Below the pieces are notes generated by a model that ran no database searches, was not told the origin of the DNA, and worked only from the letters and a program-made list of their open reading frames with translations. This document shows, in pieces, positions 36,901 to 50,661 of a stretch of 64,000 bases of DNA. The position numbers were made by a program, and so were the translations under genes. The stretch's first letter is position 1. Each line of letters opens with the position of its first letter. Source of the stretch: Scylla paramamosain (Eukaryota > Arthropoda > Malacostraca > Decapoda > Portunidae); assembly GCF_035594125.1 (NCBI RefSeq), contig NC_087178.1, forward strand, positions 10,033,001-10,097,000, in the 5' to 3' direction.

Positions 36901-39900
36901 TTTGGGTTAATCATCTTCATAGTACCGAGATACCGAAATTGTGGGAAAATTCAGGGAACTCGTATGAAAAAAAGAATATTATCAAAAAAGTTAATTTCAG
37001 CTTTTTTTTTTCGAACTGTTATGTACCAAACCCTAAAGTGCATGCAAAGACTCCTATATGAACATATTTAAGGACCTTAGGAAAAATCTGTGTTTTGAGT
37101 GTTTTTTAGCATGTTAAGCACCAAAACGATAAATAATAAGGAACTCACCTCTATATGGGAATCCAAAAAAAAGTTACTGAAAACGTGTCTTCTCAGTGTT
37201 TTACGTAGAAAAACACTAAAACGGATGCAAAGCAACCAATATCAAGGAATAGAAAAACGTAACTAAAAAGGTATATTTTCAGTGTTTTTGAGCTTATTAC
37301 CTACAAAAAACGGGAAAATTGATGCAAAGCACTCTATATTGGTAAACAAAAGGACATTGCATGAAAAGTGTATAATGATTGTTTTATAGTTCAAAAGAAC
37401 CACAAGGCAAAAAACGCAAAATCTCGTGTATATGTAGAGGTTTCCTAGATACAAAAATGCTAAAACTCATGTATAACACTCCTAATTGAGAAACAGAACA
37501 ACCTTAATAAATGCGTGTATTTTGAGTGCTTTTCACATTCTAAGTTATAAAAACCCCAATTTGCATGGGAAAATAGATTTGTGGGAAAAAAAAATGACTT
37601 TACCAGAAAAGTGTCTTTTAAGTGTTTTTGAGCGTGATAGGCAATAAAGCACTAATAAGGAGGGCAATCACATTACATTGGAGGAAAACGTATTTTTACC
37701 AAGAACTTGCCTTTAAGTGTTTTTGAGCTCCTTATATACCAAAACACTAAAACGCCTGCAAAACACTCTTTATGGTGAAACAGAATAATATTACCAAAAA
37801 CATATATTTTGAGTGTTTTTGATCATGTTACCAATGAAAACGTTTAAATACATGCAAAGAACATTATTTATGGGAAACGAAAGGAGATTACGAGAAACGT
37901 GTATTATGAGTGTTTTTAAGCTCATTAATTACGAAAAAGCTAAAAGCCACAAATAACAATCTTTATTGAGAAACAATAAATAAATAAAAAAATACGATAT
38001 TTTTTTCTTTCTTATTCATCTTCACAGGTACCGAGATGCCAAAATTCGGGCAAAATTCAGGAAATTATGTGAAATAAGAACATTTTAAAAAAGTTAAATT
38101 TAGCTTTTTTTTCGGACTATTATGTACCAAACCCCTAAAGTGCATGCAAAGCCACCTATATGGGGAAATTAAACGTTTTTGCCTGAAAACGGTCTTATGA
38201 CTTTTTTAGCATCTTAGGAACCAACACGATAAATAACATGGAAGTCAATCTATATTGGAATCCAAAACAATATTACTAAAAACGTGTCTTTTCGGTGTTT
38301 TACGTTGAAAAACGCTAAAACGGATGCCAACCAACCAATATGAAGGAATAAAATAACATTACCAAAAAGGTATATTTTGAGTGTTTTTGAAATTGTTACC
38401 TACAAAAAACGCGAAAATATATGGAGAGCTCTCTATATTGGGAAGCAAAAGGACATTACGAGAAACGTGTATAATGTGTGATTTATAGTTTCACAAGAAC
38501 TACAAGGCAAAAAACGCAAAAACTCGTGTATATAGAGAAGTTTCTTACATTCCAAAATGCTGAAACTCTGGGACAACACTTTTAATTAAGAAACAAAACA
38601 ATCTTACTAAATGCGTGTATTTTGAGTGCTTTTCACGTCCTTAGTTACCAAAACCCCAAATTCCATGCGAAACCAGCTTTATGTGGGAAAAAAATGACAT
38701 TACCAGAAAAATGTCTTTTGAGTGTTTTTGAGCGTGTTAGGCAATAAAGCACTAAAAAGCAGTGCAATCACATTACATTGAAATAAAACCAATTTTTAAC
38801 AAGAACTTGCTTTCAAGTGTATTTGAGCTCCTTATATACCAAAACATTAAAATGCATGCAAAATACACTTTATGGTGAAAAAGAATAACATTACCAAAAA
38901 CATGTATTTTGAGTGTTTTTGATCATGTTACCAATAGAACCGCTTAAATACATGCAAAGAACCCTATTTTTGGGAAACGAAAGGACATTACGAGAAACGT
39001 GTATTATGGGTGTTTTTAAGCTCATTAAGTACGAAAAAGCTAAAAGCCACAAATTACACTCTTTATTGAGAAAAAAAAAACGATATTTTTTTTTCATTCT
39101 TATTCATATTCACAGGTAAAGAGGTGCCAAAATTCGGGCAAAGTTCAGGAAATTATATAAAATAAGAACATTATCAAAAAAGTTACAATTAGCTTTTTTT
39201 TTGGACTGTTATGTACCAAACCCCTAAATTGCATGCAAAGCCACCTATATGGGGAAATTAAACGTCTTTGCCAGGAAACTGTCTTATGAGGGTTTTTCAT
39301 CATGTTAGGAACCAACACGATAAAACCCAAGGAAGTTAATCTATATGGGAATCAAAAAGAAAATTACTGAAAATGTGTCTTTTTGGTGTATTACGTAGAA
39401 AACGCTAAAACAGATGCAAACCAACCAAAATGAAGAAATAGAATAACATTACCAAAAAGGTATATTTTGAGTGTTTTTGAAGTTGTTACCTACAAAAAAT
39501 GCGAAAATGGATGGAAAGCACTCTATATTGGGACACAAAAGGCACCAAAAAGCATGTTAGGCACCAAAACGATAAATAATTTGAAAGTCACTCTATATGG
39601 AAATCCAAAACAAAATTACTGGAAACGTGTCTTTTAAAAGATTTACGTAGAAAAATGCTAAAACGGATGCAAACCAACCAATATGAAGAAATAGAATATC
39701 ATTACCAAAAAATATATTTTGTGTTTTCTTGTGCTTGTTACATAAAAAAAACGCGAAAATATATGGAAAGCACTCTATATAAGGAAAAAAAAAACATAAC
39801 GAGAAACGTGTATAATGAGTGTTTTATAGTTTCACCAGAATCACAAGGCAAAAAACGCAAAAACTCGACTCTATGGAGAAGTTTCTAAGATACCAAAATA

Positions 39901-40169
39901 CTGAAACTCATGAATAACACTCTTAATCAAGAAACAGAACAACCTTACTAAATACGTGTATTTTGAGTGTTTTTTTACATTCTTAGTTACCAAAATCCCA
40001 AATTCCATGCGAAACTTGCTTTATGTGGGAAAAAAATCACATTACCAGAAAAGTGTCTTTGAGTGTTCTTGAGCGTGTTAGGCAATAAAGCACTAAAAAG
40101 CAGGGCAATCACATTACATGGGAATAAAACCAACTTTTACGAAGAACTTGTCTTTTAGTGTTTTTGACA
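33980..40169 (-). repeat. Family B higher-order array, reverse orientation, inner right arm
   Basis: Reverse units with B1 ends at 34565, 35684, 36782, 37891 and 38991 (lengths 1119, 1098, 1109 and 1100 bp). This is the mirror of 26237-32600. Near the centre, AAATGATGAAATGCATG (34128) mirrors CATTTCATCATTT (32395). Further out, 39145-39330 mirrors 27060-27245, with four residue differences in the 61-codon translations. The outer end is marked by a turn to forward orientation after TTTTTGACACGTAAG. No gene seen. Confidence 0.85.
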
Positions 40170-40605
40170 CGTAAGTTAGTAAGGTTGCTCTGTTTCTCAA
40201 TTAAGAGTGTTATTCATGAGTTTCAGCATTTTGGTATATAGGAAACTTCTCCATGTACACGAGTTTTTGCGTTTTTTGCCTTGTGTTTTTTTTAAACTAT
40301 AAAACATTCATTGTACACTTTTCTCGCAATATCCCTTTCTTTCCCAATATAGAGTGCTTTTTATCAATTTTCGCTTTTTTTTGTAGGAAACAAGCACACA
40401 AATACTTAAAATATACATTTTTTGGTAATGTTTTTCTGCTTCTTGATATTGGTTAGTTTGTATCATTTTTAGCGTATTTCTACGTAAAACACTGAGAACA
40501 AACGTTTTCAGTAATTTTCTTTTGGATTCCCACTTAGAGTGAGTTCCTTATTATTTATCGTTTTGGTGCCTAATATGCTGAAAAACACTCAGAAGACATA
40601 TTTCT
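40170..40605 (+). repeat. Small forward B island within the reverse array (about 436 bp)
   Basis: Forward sections B5 to B8 (GTTGCTCTGTTTCTCAATTAAGAG to TATGCTGAAAAACACTC) lie between reverse arrays. The left breakpoint, AGTGTTTTTGACACGTAAG, matches those of 25804-26236 (inverted) and 60171-60642. It is the mirror of 25804-26236 in the right arm of the palindrome. Confidence 0.85.
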
Positions 40606-42251
40606 GTTTGTGAGCGTGTTACGCAATAAAGCCCTAAAAGCCATTACTTGGGAATAAAACCAAATTTTACCAAGAACTTGCCTTTAAGTGTTTTTGAGCT
40701 CCTTACACACCAAAACGCTAAAACGCATGCAATATACATTTTATGGAGAAACAGAGTAACATTACCAAATACATGTATTTTGAGTGTTTTTTATCATGTT
40801 ATGTATAAAAACGCTTAAACACATACAAAGAACCTTATGTTTGGGAAACGAAAGAACATTACGAGAAACGTGTATTATGAGTGATTTTTAAGTTCCTTCC
40901 GTACCAAAAAGCTAAAATCCACAAATAACACTCTTTAGAAAATAAATAAATAAAAAAAAATGGGATTTTTTTTTTTGGTTATTCATCTTCAGAGGTACCG
41001 AGATGCTAAAATTCTGCCAAAATTCACGGAATTTATGTGGAAAAAAGAATATTATTATAGAAGTTAATTATAGCTTTTTTTTTCGGATTGTTATGTACCA
41101 AACCCTAAAGTGTATACAAAGCCACCTACATAAGGAAGTTAAAGGACTTTACCAGAAACCTGTCTTTTCAGTGTTTTTAAGCATGTTAGGCACTAAAACG
41201 ATAAATAATATGGAAGTCAGTCAATATGTGAATCGAAAAGAAAATTACTGAAAACGTGTCTTTTCAGTGTTTTACGTAGAAAAACGCTAAAGCGGATACA
41301 AACCATCCCATATGAAGAAATAGAATAACATTACCAAAAAGATATATTTTAAATGTTTTTGAGCTTGTTACCTACAAAAAATGCAAAAATGTATGTAAAG
41401 CACTCTATATTAGGAAACAAATGTACATTAGGAGAAACGTGTATAATGAGTGTTTTATAATTTTAAAAGAATCACAAGCCAATAAACGCAAAAACTCGTG
41501 TATATAGAGAAATTTCCTAAATACCAAAATGAATAAATGCATGAATAACACTTTTTTTTTTAGATAAACAGAACTACCTTACCTTGTTACCTACAAAAAA
41601 CGCGAAAATTCATGCAAAGCACTCTATATTAGGAAATGAAAAGGACATTGCAAGAAAAGTGTATAATGAGTGTTTTATAGTTCAAAAGAACAAAAAGGCA
41701 AAAAACACAAAAAATATGTGGATATGGAAAAGTTTCCTAGATACCAAAATGCTTAAACTTATGAATAACATTCCTAATTGAGAAACAGAACAACCTTACT
41801 AAATGCGTGTATTTTGAGAGCTTTTTACATTTTTAGTTACCAAAACCCCAAATTGCATGCGAAACCAGCTTTATGTGTAAAAAAAATTACTTTACCAGAA
41901 AAATGTCTTATGAGTGTTTTTGAGCATGATAGCCAATAAAGCACTAAAAAGCAGGGCAATCACATTACATTTGAATAAAATTATTTTTTATCAAGAACTT
42001 GCCTTTAAGTGTTTTTTGAGCTCTTTATATACTAAACCGCTAAGACGCATGCAAAACAAACTTTATGGAGAAACAGAATGAAATTACCAAAAACATGTAT
42101 TTTCAGTGTTTTTGATCATGTTATCTATAAAAACGCTTAAATACATGAAAAAAACCTTATGTTTGGGAAACAAAAGGACATTACGAGAAACGTATATTAT
42201 GAGTGTTTTTAAGTTTGTTAAGTACCAAAAACCTGAAATCCGCTCTTTATT

Positions 42252-42300
42252 TAGAAAATAAATAAATAAATAAATATAAAAAAAAATAATAATAATTTTG
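42252..42300. repeat. AAAT microsatellite and A/T island of a B10 section
   Basis: About four to five AAAT steps followed by A-runs and AAT steps. The same place in many B units, between the GAAGATGAATAA word and the CTCTTTAT word, holds A-runs, T-runs or AAAT steps of variable length (for example 9368-9395, 17585-17640, 37975-37995, 40935-40955, 44248-44271 and 56320-56365). It is a length-variable island fixed in position in the B unit. Confidence 0.8.
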
Positions 42301-44894
42301 TTATTCATCTTCATAGGTACCGAAATGCCAAAATTCTGGGAAAATTCAAGACAATTATATGATAAGAGAATATTATCAAAAAAGTTGATTTTAGCTTTTT
42401 TTCGGACTGTTATGTACCAAACCCTAAACTGCATGCAAGACCTTTTATATAAGGAAATTAAACGACCTTAAAAGAAATCTGTCTTTTGAGTGTTTTTCAG
42501 CAAGTTAGGCACCAAAATGATAAATAATAAGGAACTCACTTAATATGGGAATCCAAAACAAAATCATTGAAAACGTGTCTTCCCAGTGTTTTACGTAGAA
42601 AAACGCTAAAATGGGTGCAAACCAACCAATATCAAGAAATAGAAAAAGCATTACCAAAAAAGTATATTTTGAGTGTTTTTGAGCTTGTTACCTACAAAAA
42701 AAAAAACGCTAAAATTGATACAAAGCACTCTACATTGGGATACAAAGGGACATTGCGAGAAAAGTGTATAATGAGTGTATGAGTTCAAAAGAACAACAAG
42801 GCAAAAAAAAAACGCAAAAACTCGTGTATATGGAGAAGTTTCCTAGATACCAAAATGCTGAAACTCATGAATAACACACTTAATTGAGAAACAGAACAAC
42901 CTTACCAAATTCGTGTATTTTGAGTGTTTTTCATATTCTTAGTTACCAAAAACCCAAATTTCTTGCACAACCAGATTTAAGTGGGAAAACATAACATTTC
43001 CAGAAAAATGTCTTTTGAGTGTTTTTGAGCGTTATAGGCAATAAAGCACTAAAAAGCAGGGCAATCACTTTTCAATGAAATAAACCCAATTTTTACCAAG
43101 AACTTGCCTTTAAATGTTTTTGAGCTCCTTATATACCAAACCCCTAAAATGCATGCAAAACAAACTTTATGGAGAAAGAGAATAACATTACCAAAACATG
43201 TAATTTGGGTGTTTTTTATCATATTATCTATAAAAATGCTTAAATACATGGGAAGAACATTATGTTTGGGAAACAAAAGGACATTATGAGAAACGCGTAT
43301 TATGAGTTTTTTTTTAAGTTCCTTAAGTACTAAAAAGCTGAAACCCACAAATAACACTCTTTATTTAGAAAAAAAAAAATACGATTTTTTTTCCATCTTC
43401 ATAGGTACCGAGATGCCAAAATTCTGGGAAAATTCAGGAAAATTATATGAACAAAATAATATTATCAAAAAAGTTAATTTTAGCTTTTTTTTCGGACTGT
43501 TATGTACCAAACCCTAAAGTGCATGGAAAACCTCCTTTATGAGGAAATTAAACGAACTTAACAGATATCTGTCTTTTGAGTGTTTTTCAGCATGTTAGGC
43601 ACCAAAACGATAAATAATAAGGAACTCACTCTATATGGGAATCCAAAACAAAATTACTGAAAATGTATCTTCTTAGTGTTTTACGTAGAGAAACGCAAAA
43701 ACTCGTGTATATAAAGAAGTTTCTTAGATAAAAAAATGCTGAAACTCATGAATAACAATATTAATTGAGAAACAGAACAACATAAGCAAATGCCTGTATT
43801 TTGAGTGTTTTTCATATTCCTAGTTAGCAATACCCAAAACAGCATGCGAAACTAGCTATATGAGGGGAAAAAAATGACATTAACAGAAGTGTCTTTTAAT
43901 TGTTTTTTTAGCGTGATAGGCAATGAAGTACTAAAAAGCAGGGAAATCACATTACATGGGAATAAATCCAACTTTTACCAAGATTTTGCCAATATCTGTT
44001 TTTGAGCTCCTTACATACCAAACCGCTAAAACGCATGGAAAACAAACTTTATGGAGAAACAGAATAACATTACCAAAAACATGTATTTTGTTTGTTTTTG
44101 ATAATGTTATCTATAAAAACGCTTAAATACATGCAAAGAACCTTATGTTTGGGAAACAAGGACATTACGAGAAACGTGAATTATGAGTGTTTTTAAGTTT
44201 CTTGACTACTAAAAAGCTAAAACCCACAAATAACACTCGTTATGTAGAAAAAAATAAATAAATAAATAAACAAAAGGATTTTTTTTTTTGTTATTCAACT
44301 TCATAGGTAACGAGATGCCAAAATTCTGGGAAAAATTAGGGCAATTATATGATAAGAGAATATTATCAAAAAAAGTTGATATTAGCTTTTTTTCGGACTG
44401 TTATGCACCAAACACTAAAGTGCATGCAAAGCCTCCTATATGAGGAAATTAAACGACCTTACGAGAATTCTGTGTTTTGAGTGTTTTTCAGCATGTTAGG
44501 CACCAAAACGATAAGTAATAAGGAACTTACTCTATATGGCAAACCAAAACAAAATTACTGAAAACATGTCTTCTCATTGTTTTACGTAGAAAAACGCTAA
44601 AACGGCTGCAAACCAAACAATATCAAGAAATAGAAAAACATTACCGCAAAGGTATATTTTGAGTGTTTTTGAGCTTGTTACCTACAAAAAAAAAACGCGA
44701 AAATTGATACAAAGCACTCTATATTGGGAAACAAAGGACATTGCGAGAAAAGTGTATAATTAATGTTTTATAATTTAAAAGAACCACAAGGCAAAAAACG
44801 CAAAAACTCGTGTATATGGAGAAGTTTCCTATATACCAAAATGCTGAAACTCATGAATAACATTCTTAATTGAGAAACAGAACAACTTTACTAA

Positions 44895-44945
44895 ATGCGT
44901 GTATTTTGACTGCTTTTCACATTCTTAGTGACCAGAACCCCAAAT
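44895..44945 (-). repeat. Arm-length breakpoint in the right B array
   Basis: To the left of this point the sequence mirrors the left arm at about 21.8 kb (ACTTTACTAAATGCGTG against CGCATTTAGTAAAGT). To the right it mirrors about 16.86 kb (GACCAGAACCCC against GGGGTTCTGGTAAC). The two left-arm points are the same place in the B unit (section B4), about 4.9 kb apart. The right arm therefore lacks a block of about 4.9 kb of B units, or the left arm gained one, by an in-register event. Confidence 0.7.
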
Positions 44946-45782
44946 TGCATGCGAAACTCTCTTTATGTGGGAAAGAAATGACATTACGAGAAAAGTGTCT
45001 TTTGAGTGTTTTTGAGCGTGTTAGGCAATAAAGCACTAAAAAGGAGGGCAATCATATTACATGGGAATAAAACCAACTTTTACCAAGAACTTGCCTTTAA
45101 GTGTTTTTGAGCTCCTTATATACCAAATCGCTAAAACGCATGCAAAACACCCTTTATAGAGAAACAGATTAACATTACTAAAAACATGTATTTTGAATAT
45201 TTTTGATCATGTTATCTCTAAAAACGCTTAAATACATGCAAAGAACCCTATGTCTGGGAAACGAATGGACATTACGAGAAACGTGTATTATGAGTGTTTT
45301 TAAGTTCCATAAGTACCAAAAAGCTAAAACATCTTTATAAAGAAAAAAAAAAATAGGATTTTTTGGGGGGGTATTCTTCATAGGTACCGAGATGCCAAAA
45401 TTCTGGCAAAATTCAGTGAAATTATGTGAAAAAAGAACATTATCAAAAAAGTTAATTTTAGCTTTTTTTCCGGACTGTTTTGTACCAAACCTTAAAGTGC
45501 ATGCAAAGCCAACTATATGAGGAAATTAAACGACTTTACTAGAAACCTGTGTTTTGAGTGTTGTTCAGCATGTTATTCACCAAAACAATAAATAATAAGG
45601 AAGTCATTCTATATGAGAATCCAAAACCAAATTACTGAAAACACGTCTTTTCCGTGTTTTACGTAGTAAAACGCTAAAACGGATGCAAACCAACCAATAT
45701 GTAGAAGTAGAACAAGATTACCAAAAATTATATTTTGAATGTTTTTGAGCTGTTTTTCTTACAAAAAACGCGAAAATGGATG

Positions 45783-47040
45783 CCTTTTAGCGGTTTGTTA
45801 CCTAAGAAGTAAAAAAAAAAAACGTTTCTCGTAATATATTTTTTTTCCATTTAACCAAATAGGGTACTTGGAATGTATTTTGACGTTTTTCACGTAACAG
45901 CCTCAAAAAGAATAAAAAAAAAACTTGTTTTTTGGTAATGTTATTCTGTTTCTCCATCAAGGGTGTTTTGCATGCGTTTTAGCGTTCTGGTACATAAGTT
46001 GCTCAAAAATACTGAAAAGAGACATTTTTGTTGATGTTTTGTTTTCCATTGCAGTTTGATTTCCATGCTTTTCATCGTTTTGGAGCTAGATTACTGATAA
46101 ACACTCAAAAGACACCTTTCTAGAAAACTAGTCTCCTTTCGCATGCCTTGCATGTGTACTTAACAATGAGAAATACACTCCAATTACAAGTTTTTGGTAA
46201 TATTTTTATGTTTCTCGATGACATTTTTTTTTTTTTTTTTTTTGCATGCAGCTTAGGTTTTTGGTATGTAATAAGCTCGAAAACACTTAGAAGACACGTT
46301 TTCCTTAGTGTTGTTTTGTTGTTCAAATCAAGTGATTTCCAAGCTTTATATCGATTTAGTTTTTAAAAACTCCAAAGACACGTTTCTGGAAAAATCGTTT
46401 CATTTCCTCATAAAGGTTACTTTGCATGCATTTTTGCGTTTTTTATGTAACAAGCTCATAAACACATAAAATACTTGTGTTTTGGCAATTTTATTATGTT
46501 TCTCCATAAAAAGTGTTTTGCAAACATATTAGCGTTTTGGTAGGTAAGAAGATCAAAAAGATTGAAGACTTTTTTTTTGGATAATGTTTTTTATTCCCAT
46601 ATGGTGATCTTTCCATGCTTTTTTAGCATTCTGGTACATAGCAGATTCATAAACATTCAAAAGACACGTTTCATTAAATTTAGTTTCGTTTGTTAGTTAG
46701 TTGGCTTCCATACATTTTGGCGTTTTGGCTCCTAACAATATGAGAAAAACACTCAAAATACACGTTTTTGGTAATGTTGTTATGTTTATCCATACAGAGT
46801 GCTATTTTTGTGTTTTCACATTTTGCTACCTAAGAAGCTCAAATTTACTGTTTCTCATAATGACTTTTCTTTCTTCATATAGAATACTTTCCATATATTA
46901 TGGCATTTTTCTTCCTAACAAGCTCAAAAAATCTCAAATGATTTCTTTTGTGTGATATTATTATGTTTTTTCTATAAAGGGTGTTTTTCATGCATTTCAC
47001 CTTGGTACTTTTGGCAAAGTAGCTTTTTTTTTCCATGTAT
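45783..47040 (+). repeat. Family A satellite array, forward orientation (copy iii, first part)
   Basis: This starts at a B/A junction (GAAAATGGATG then CCTTTTAGCGG) that is the inverse of the one at 16009. It is a direct copy of 4095-5420 and an inverted copy of 15419-16008. The part 46371-47040 has no counterpart in the left arm next to the TTAGG run. It contains a T-run of more than 20 bases at about 46225-46243. The orientation flips near 47040, in the same AT-rich sequence as at 5420 and 55625. Confidence 0.85.
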
Positions 47041-50000
47041 ATGTGTATATGAACTTGTAAACCACAAAACAGTAAAAAGCATGAAAACTTCCCTATACTG
47101 GAAAAGCAAAAAAAACAATATTCCCCAAAAAACGTATTATTTGGGGTATTTTTCAGCTACTTACGTACAAAAACGCTGAAATACTTGCAAAATCTTCTTC
47201 ATGGAAAAAAACAAATAACCTTACCAGAAACTAGTATTTCATTTTATTTCTTAAGCTTGTCACGTACAAAAGTGCCAAAATGCATGCAAAGTGCACTATA
47301 TATGGGTACGAAAGTACATTACGAGAAACGTGCAGTATGAGTGTTTTCAACTTATTAGGTACCAAAACGCAAAAGCGAGTGAATAGCACTCTATATGGAG
47401 AAACAAAAACGCTAAAATGCATGCAAAGCATTATATATGAGGGAAAATACGACACTTCTAGAAACGTGTCTTTTCAGTGTTTGTAAGCGTATTAGGTACC
47501 AAAACGCTAAAACGCAAGGAAAGAACCATACATGGGAAAACAAAACATTACAAAAAAGTATTTTCATTGTTTTGAGCTACTTACATGCTAAAACTCAAAG
47601 GCGCATGCAAAACACCTTTTATGGAGAAACAGCAAAACGTGTATTTTTAATGTTTTCAGATAATTCCGTAAAAACATTCAAAATTCATGTAAGTTCCCAA
47701 TATGGGGAAACGAAAAGACATTACGAGAAACGTATATTATAAGTGCTTTACACCTTATTAAGTTGAAAAATACGAAAATGCATGAATACCACTCTATATG
47801 GAGTAACAGAGCAACATTACTATAAACGTGTATTTTGTTTGTTTTCACAATGTTATGTACCAAAACGTCGAAATTCATGCAAAGTTCAATCTATTGGAGA
47901 AACGAAACGAAATTTCCAGAAACGTGAATTTTGAGAGTTTATGAGCGTGTTAGGCACCAAAACTCTAAAAAAATAAAAAATGGAAAGCATCCTTCCTATA
48001 TTGGAATACAAAACAAAATTACAAAAAAAAAAAAATTTAGTGTTTTTGAGCTACTTCTATATCAGAACGCTTGAACAGACGCAAAACACGCTTTACGGAG
48101 AAACAAAATAACAATACAAAAAATATATATATATATTTTCAGTGTTTTTGAGGTATGTAAGTAGAATAACGCCGAAATGTATGCAAAGTTCCCTATGCCG
48201 GAAAACGTAAACATTTCGAGAAACGTGTATTATGAGAGCTTTTGAGCTTTTTAGGTACCAAACACAAAGGCACCTTAATAGTACTCTATATGGAGAAACA
48301 AAACAACACGAATGAAAATATATATTTTGAGTGGTTTTCATATTATTAGGTACCAAAGCGCAAAAAATACATGCAAAGACCTCTAAAAGACGACACAAAA
48401 AGAAATTACAAGAAACCTATCTTTTGAGAGTGTTTCTACGTGTTAGGCACCAAAACAATAAGAGGTATGAAAAGAGCACTATGTTGAAAGGGAAAAAGAA
48501 ATAACCAACAAAGTGACTTTTCACGTGTTTGGAAGTTTTAAATTTATAATGTACCAAAACAATAAAACATGCAAAACACCCTTCCTGCAGAAACATAAAA
48601 CATTACCAAAAAAGAGCATTTTGAGCGATTTTTCAGCTTGTTATGTACAAAAGCGTCAAAATGCATATAAAGTACCCTATATAAGAAAACGAAAAGACAT
48701 TAAGAGAAACCAGTATTATGAGTTTTTTTTTTTTTTTTTTTAGCTTATTAGGTATCGAAACGATAAAACGCACGATTTGCCTTATGTATGGAGAAAACGT
48801 GTATTTCAAAAGTATTTAGCTTTGTTAGGTATCAAAACGCCAAAATGCATGCAAAGCACCCGATATGGGCAAAATAAACGACATTTCCAGAAACATATCT
48901 TTTGAGAGTTTATGAGTGTGTTAGGCACAAAAAGCTCTTAAAAAGCATGGAAAGTACCGTAAATAGGAAAACATTGTTTTGAGCTACTTACGTACCAAAC
49001 TGCTAAAACGGTTGGAAAACACACTTTTTGGAGAAACTCAACAGATTTACCAAAAACATGCATTTTGAGAAATTTTGCGCCTGTTACGTACAAAAACGAT
49101 AAAATACATGCAAATAACCCTAAAAGGGGAAAAGAATACATTAAAAGAAACGTATATTTTGAGTAGTATTGAGCTTCATAGGTACCAGAACACTAAAACG
49201 TATGAATAATACTCTATATGGAGAAACAGAACAAGATTAACCAAAACTTGTGTTTTAAGGCTTTTTTCACGTTATTAGGTACCGCAACGCGAAAATGCAT
49301 GCAAAGCATACTATATGGGGAAAGGAAACATTTCCAGAAACATGTCCTTTCAGTGTTTATTAGCGTGTTAGGTACCAAGAAGCTAAAAACCAAGGAATGC
49401 ACCCTATAGGAGAAAACAAAAGATTACAAAAACTTTTCATTTCAGTGCTTATGAGCTACTTACATACAAAAACACTTAAACGCATCCAAAACGCCTTTTT
49501 TGGAAAAAAAAACTTAATAACATTACCAAAAAAAGTATATTTTCAATGTTTTGAGCTTTTTAACACCCCCCCAAAAAAAAACATAAAAAGTAACCAAAGG
49601 CATTATGAGAAACTTATATTAAGAGCGTTTTTGAGCTTCTCAGGTATCAAAACGCGAAAATGCATGAATAATAATCTCTTTGGAGAAAAACAACAATATT
49701 AGATACCAACACGCTAAAAACCAACGAAAACTCTCTATTTGGAAAAGCAAAACATTACCAAAAGCGTGTCTTTTGAGAGCTTTTATAGCTAGATACGTAC
49801 CAAAACGTTAAAATGCATGCAAAGCACATTTTATGGAGAAACAGAATAACATTACCAGAAACGTGTATTTTGAGTTTTTTTTTTATTATCTTACGTACAA
49901 AAAAAAAAAAAATGCATGCAAAGTATCCTAAATGGCGATACGAAAAGAAATAAAAAGACACTTCATTTATCAGTGTTTTTGAGATTTTTAGGTAGCAAAA

Positions 50001-50661
50001 TGCACAAACGCATGTATATATGAAGAAACAGAAGAACATTACCGAAAACGTATATTTTGAGCATTTTTCACATTGTTACGTAACAAAAACACCAAAATGC
50101 ATGGAAATCACCCAATATGGATAAAATAATGGACATTACGAGAAAGATGTATTATTAGTGTCTTTTAGCGTCTTAGGTACCAAACGCAAAAACTATTTAG
50201 TACTACTGTATATGGAGAAACAGAACATTACCAAAAACGTTTATTTTGAGTGTTTTTTTATAATTTCATGTATCAAAACGTCAAAATGCCTCCAGAGCAC
50301 CATCTATGGGGAGATGAAACGACATTTCCAGAAACATGTCTTTTGAGTGTTGATGAACGTGTTAGGTACCAAAGTTATAAAAAAAAAACATTGAAAGCTA
50401 CCTATATGAAAGAACAAGACAACCAAAAAATTTTCTTTTGGGTATTTTCAGCTACTTACGTACCATAACGCTGAGATGTATGCAAAACACACATTGCATG
50501 TGGAAACGAAAAGACATTAGAAGAAACTTTGATAATGAGTGTTTTTTTTTTATTTCTTAGGTACCAAGACCTATTTGACGCATTGAAGAGCACTCTATAT
50601 GGAGAAAAGAACAAAATTACCAAAAATGTGCTTTTTGAGTGTTTTTCACATTGTTAGGTAC
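47041..50661 (-). repeat. Family A satellite array, reverse orientation (copy iii, second part)
   Basis: A direct copy of 5421-8480, with an added stretch of about 290 bp (49030-49370) that is deleted in copies i and iv, and an inverted copy of 11173-15373. Marker phrases include GTGACTTTTCACGTGTTTGG (48510) and AGAGGTATGAAAAGAGCACTA (48461). The right end near 50662 is a junction where AGGTACGAAAACACTC runs into family B TATAAAGAATG; the inverse is at 11165-11185. Confidence 0.85.

Larger units (their letters stand above)
40606..45782 (-). repeat. Family B higher-order array, reverse orientation, outer right arm
   Basis: B1 ends lie at 40862, 42184, 43287, 44168 and 45275 (1322, 1103, 881 and 1107 bp). 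The stretch from about 42.78 to 44.88 kb mirrors 21.80-23.94 kb. Examples are CAAACGGCTGC-type variants near 44605 against GCAGCCG near 22095, and CTATATGGCAAACC against its reverse complement. From about 44.90 to 45.78 kb it mirrors 16.01-16.87 kb. At about 41580 a deletion joins ACTACCTTACC to TTGTTACCTACAAAAAACGCG. A run of seven G at 45365-45371 follows TTTTTT. Confidence 0.85.

Noticed and set aside
45365..45371. Run of G as a quadruplex or regulatory site
   Set aside because: A single G-run without partner runs. A similar lone G-run is at 12269-12276. Both lie in homopolymer-rich sequence.
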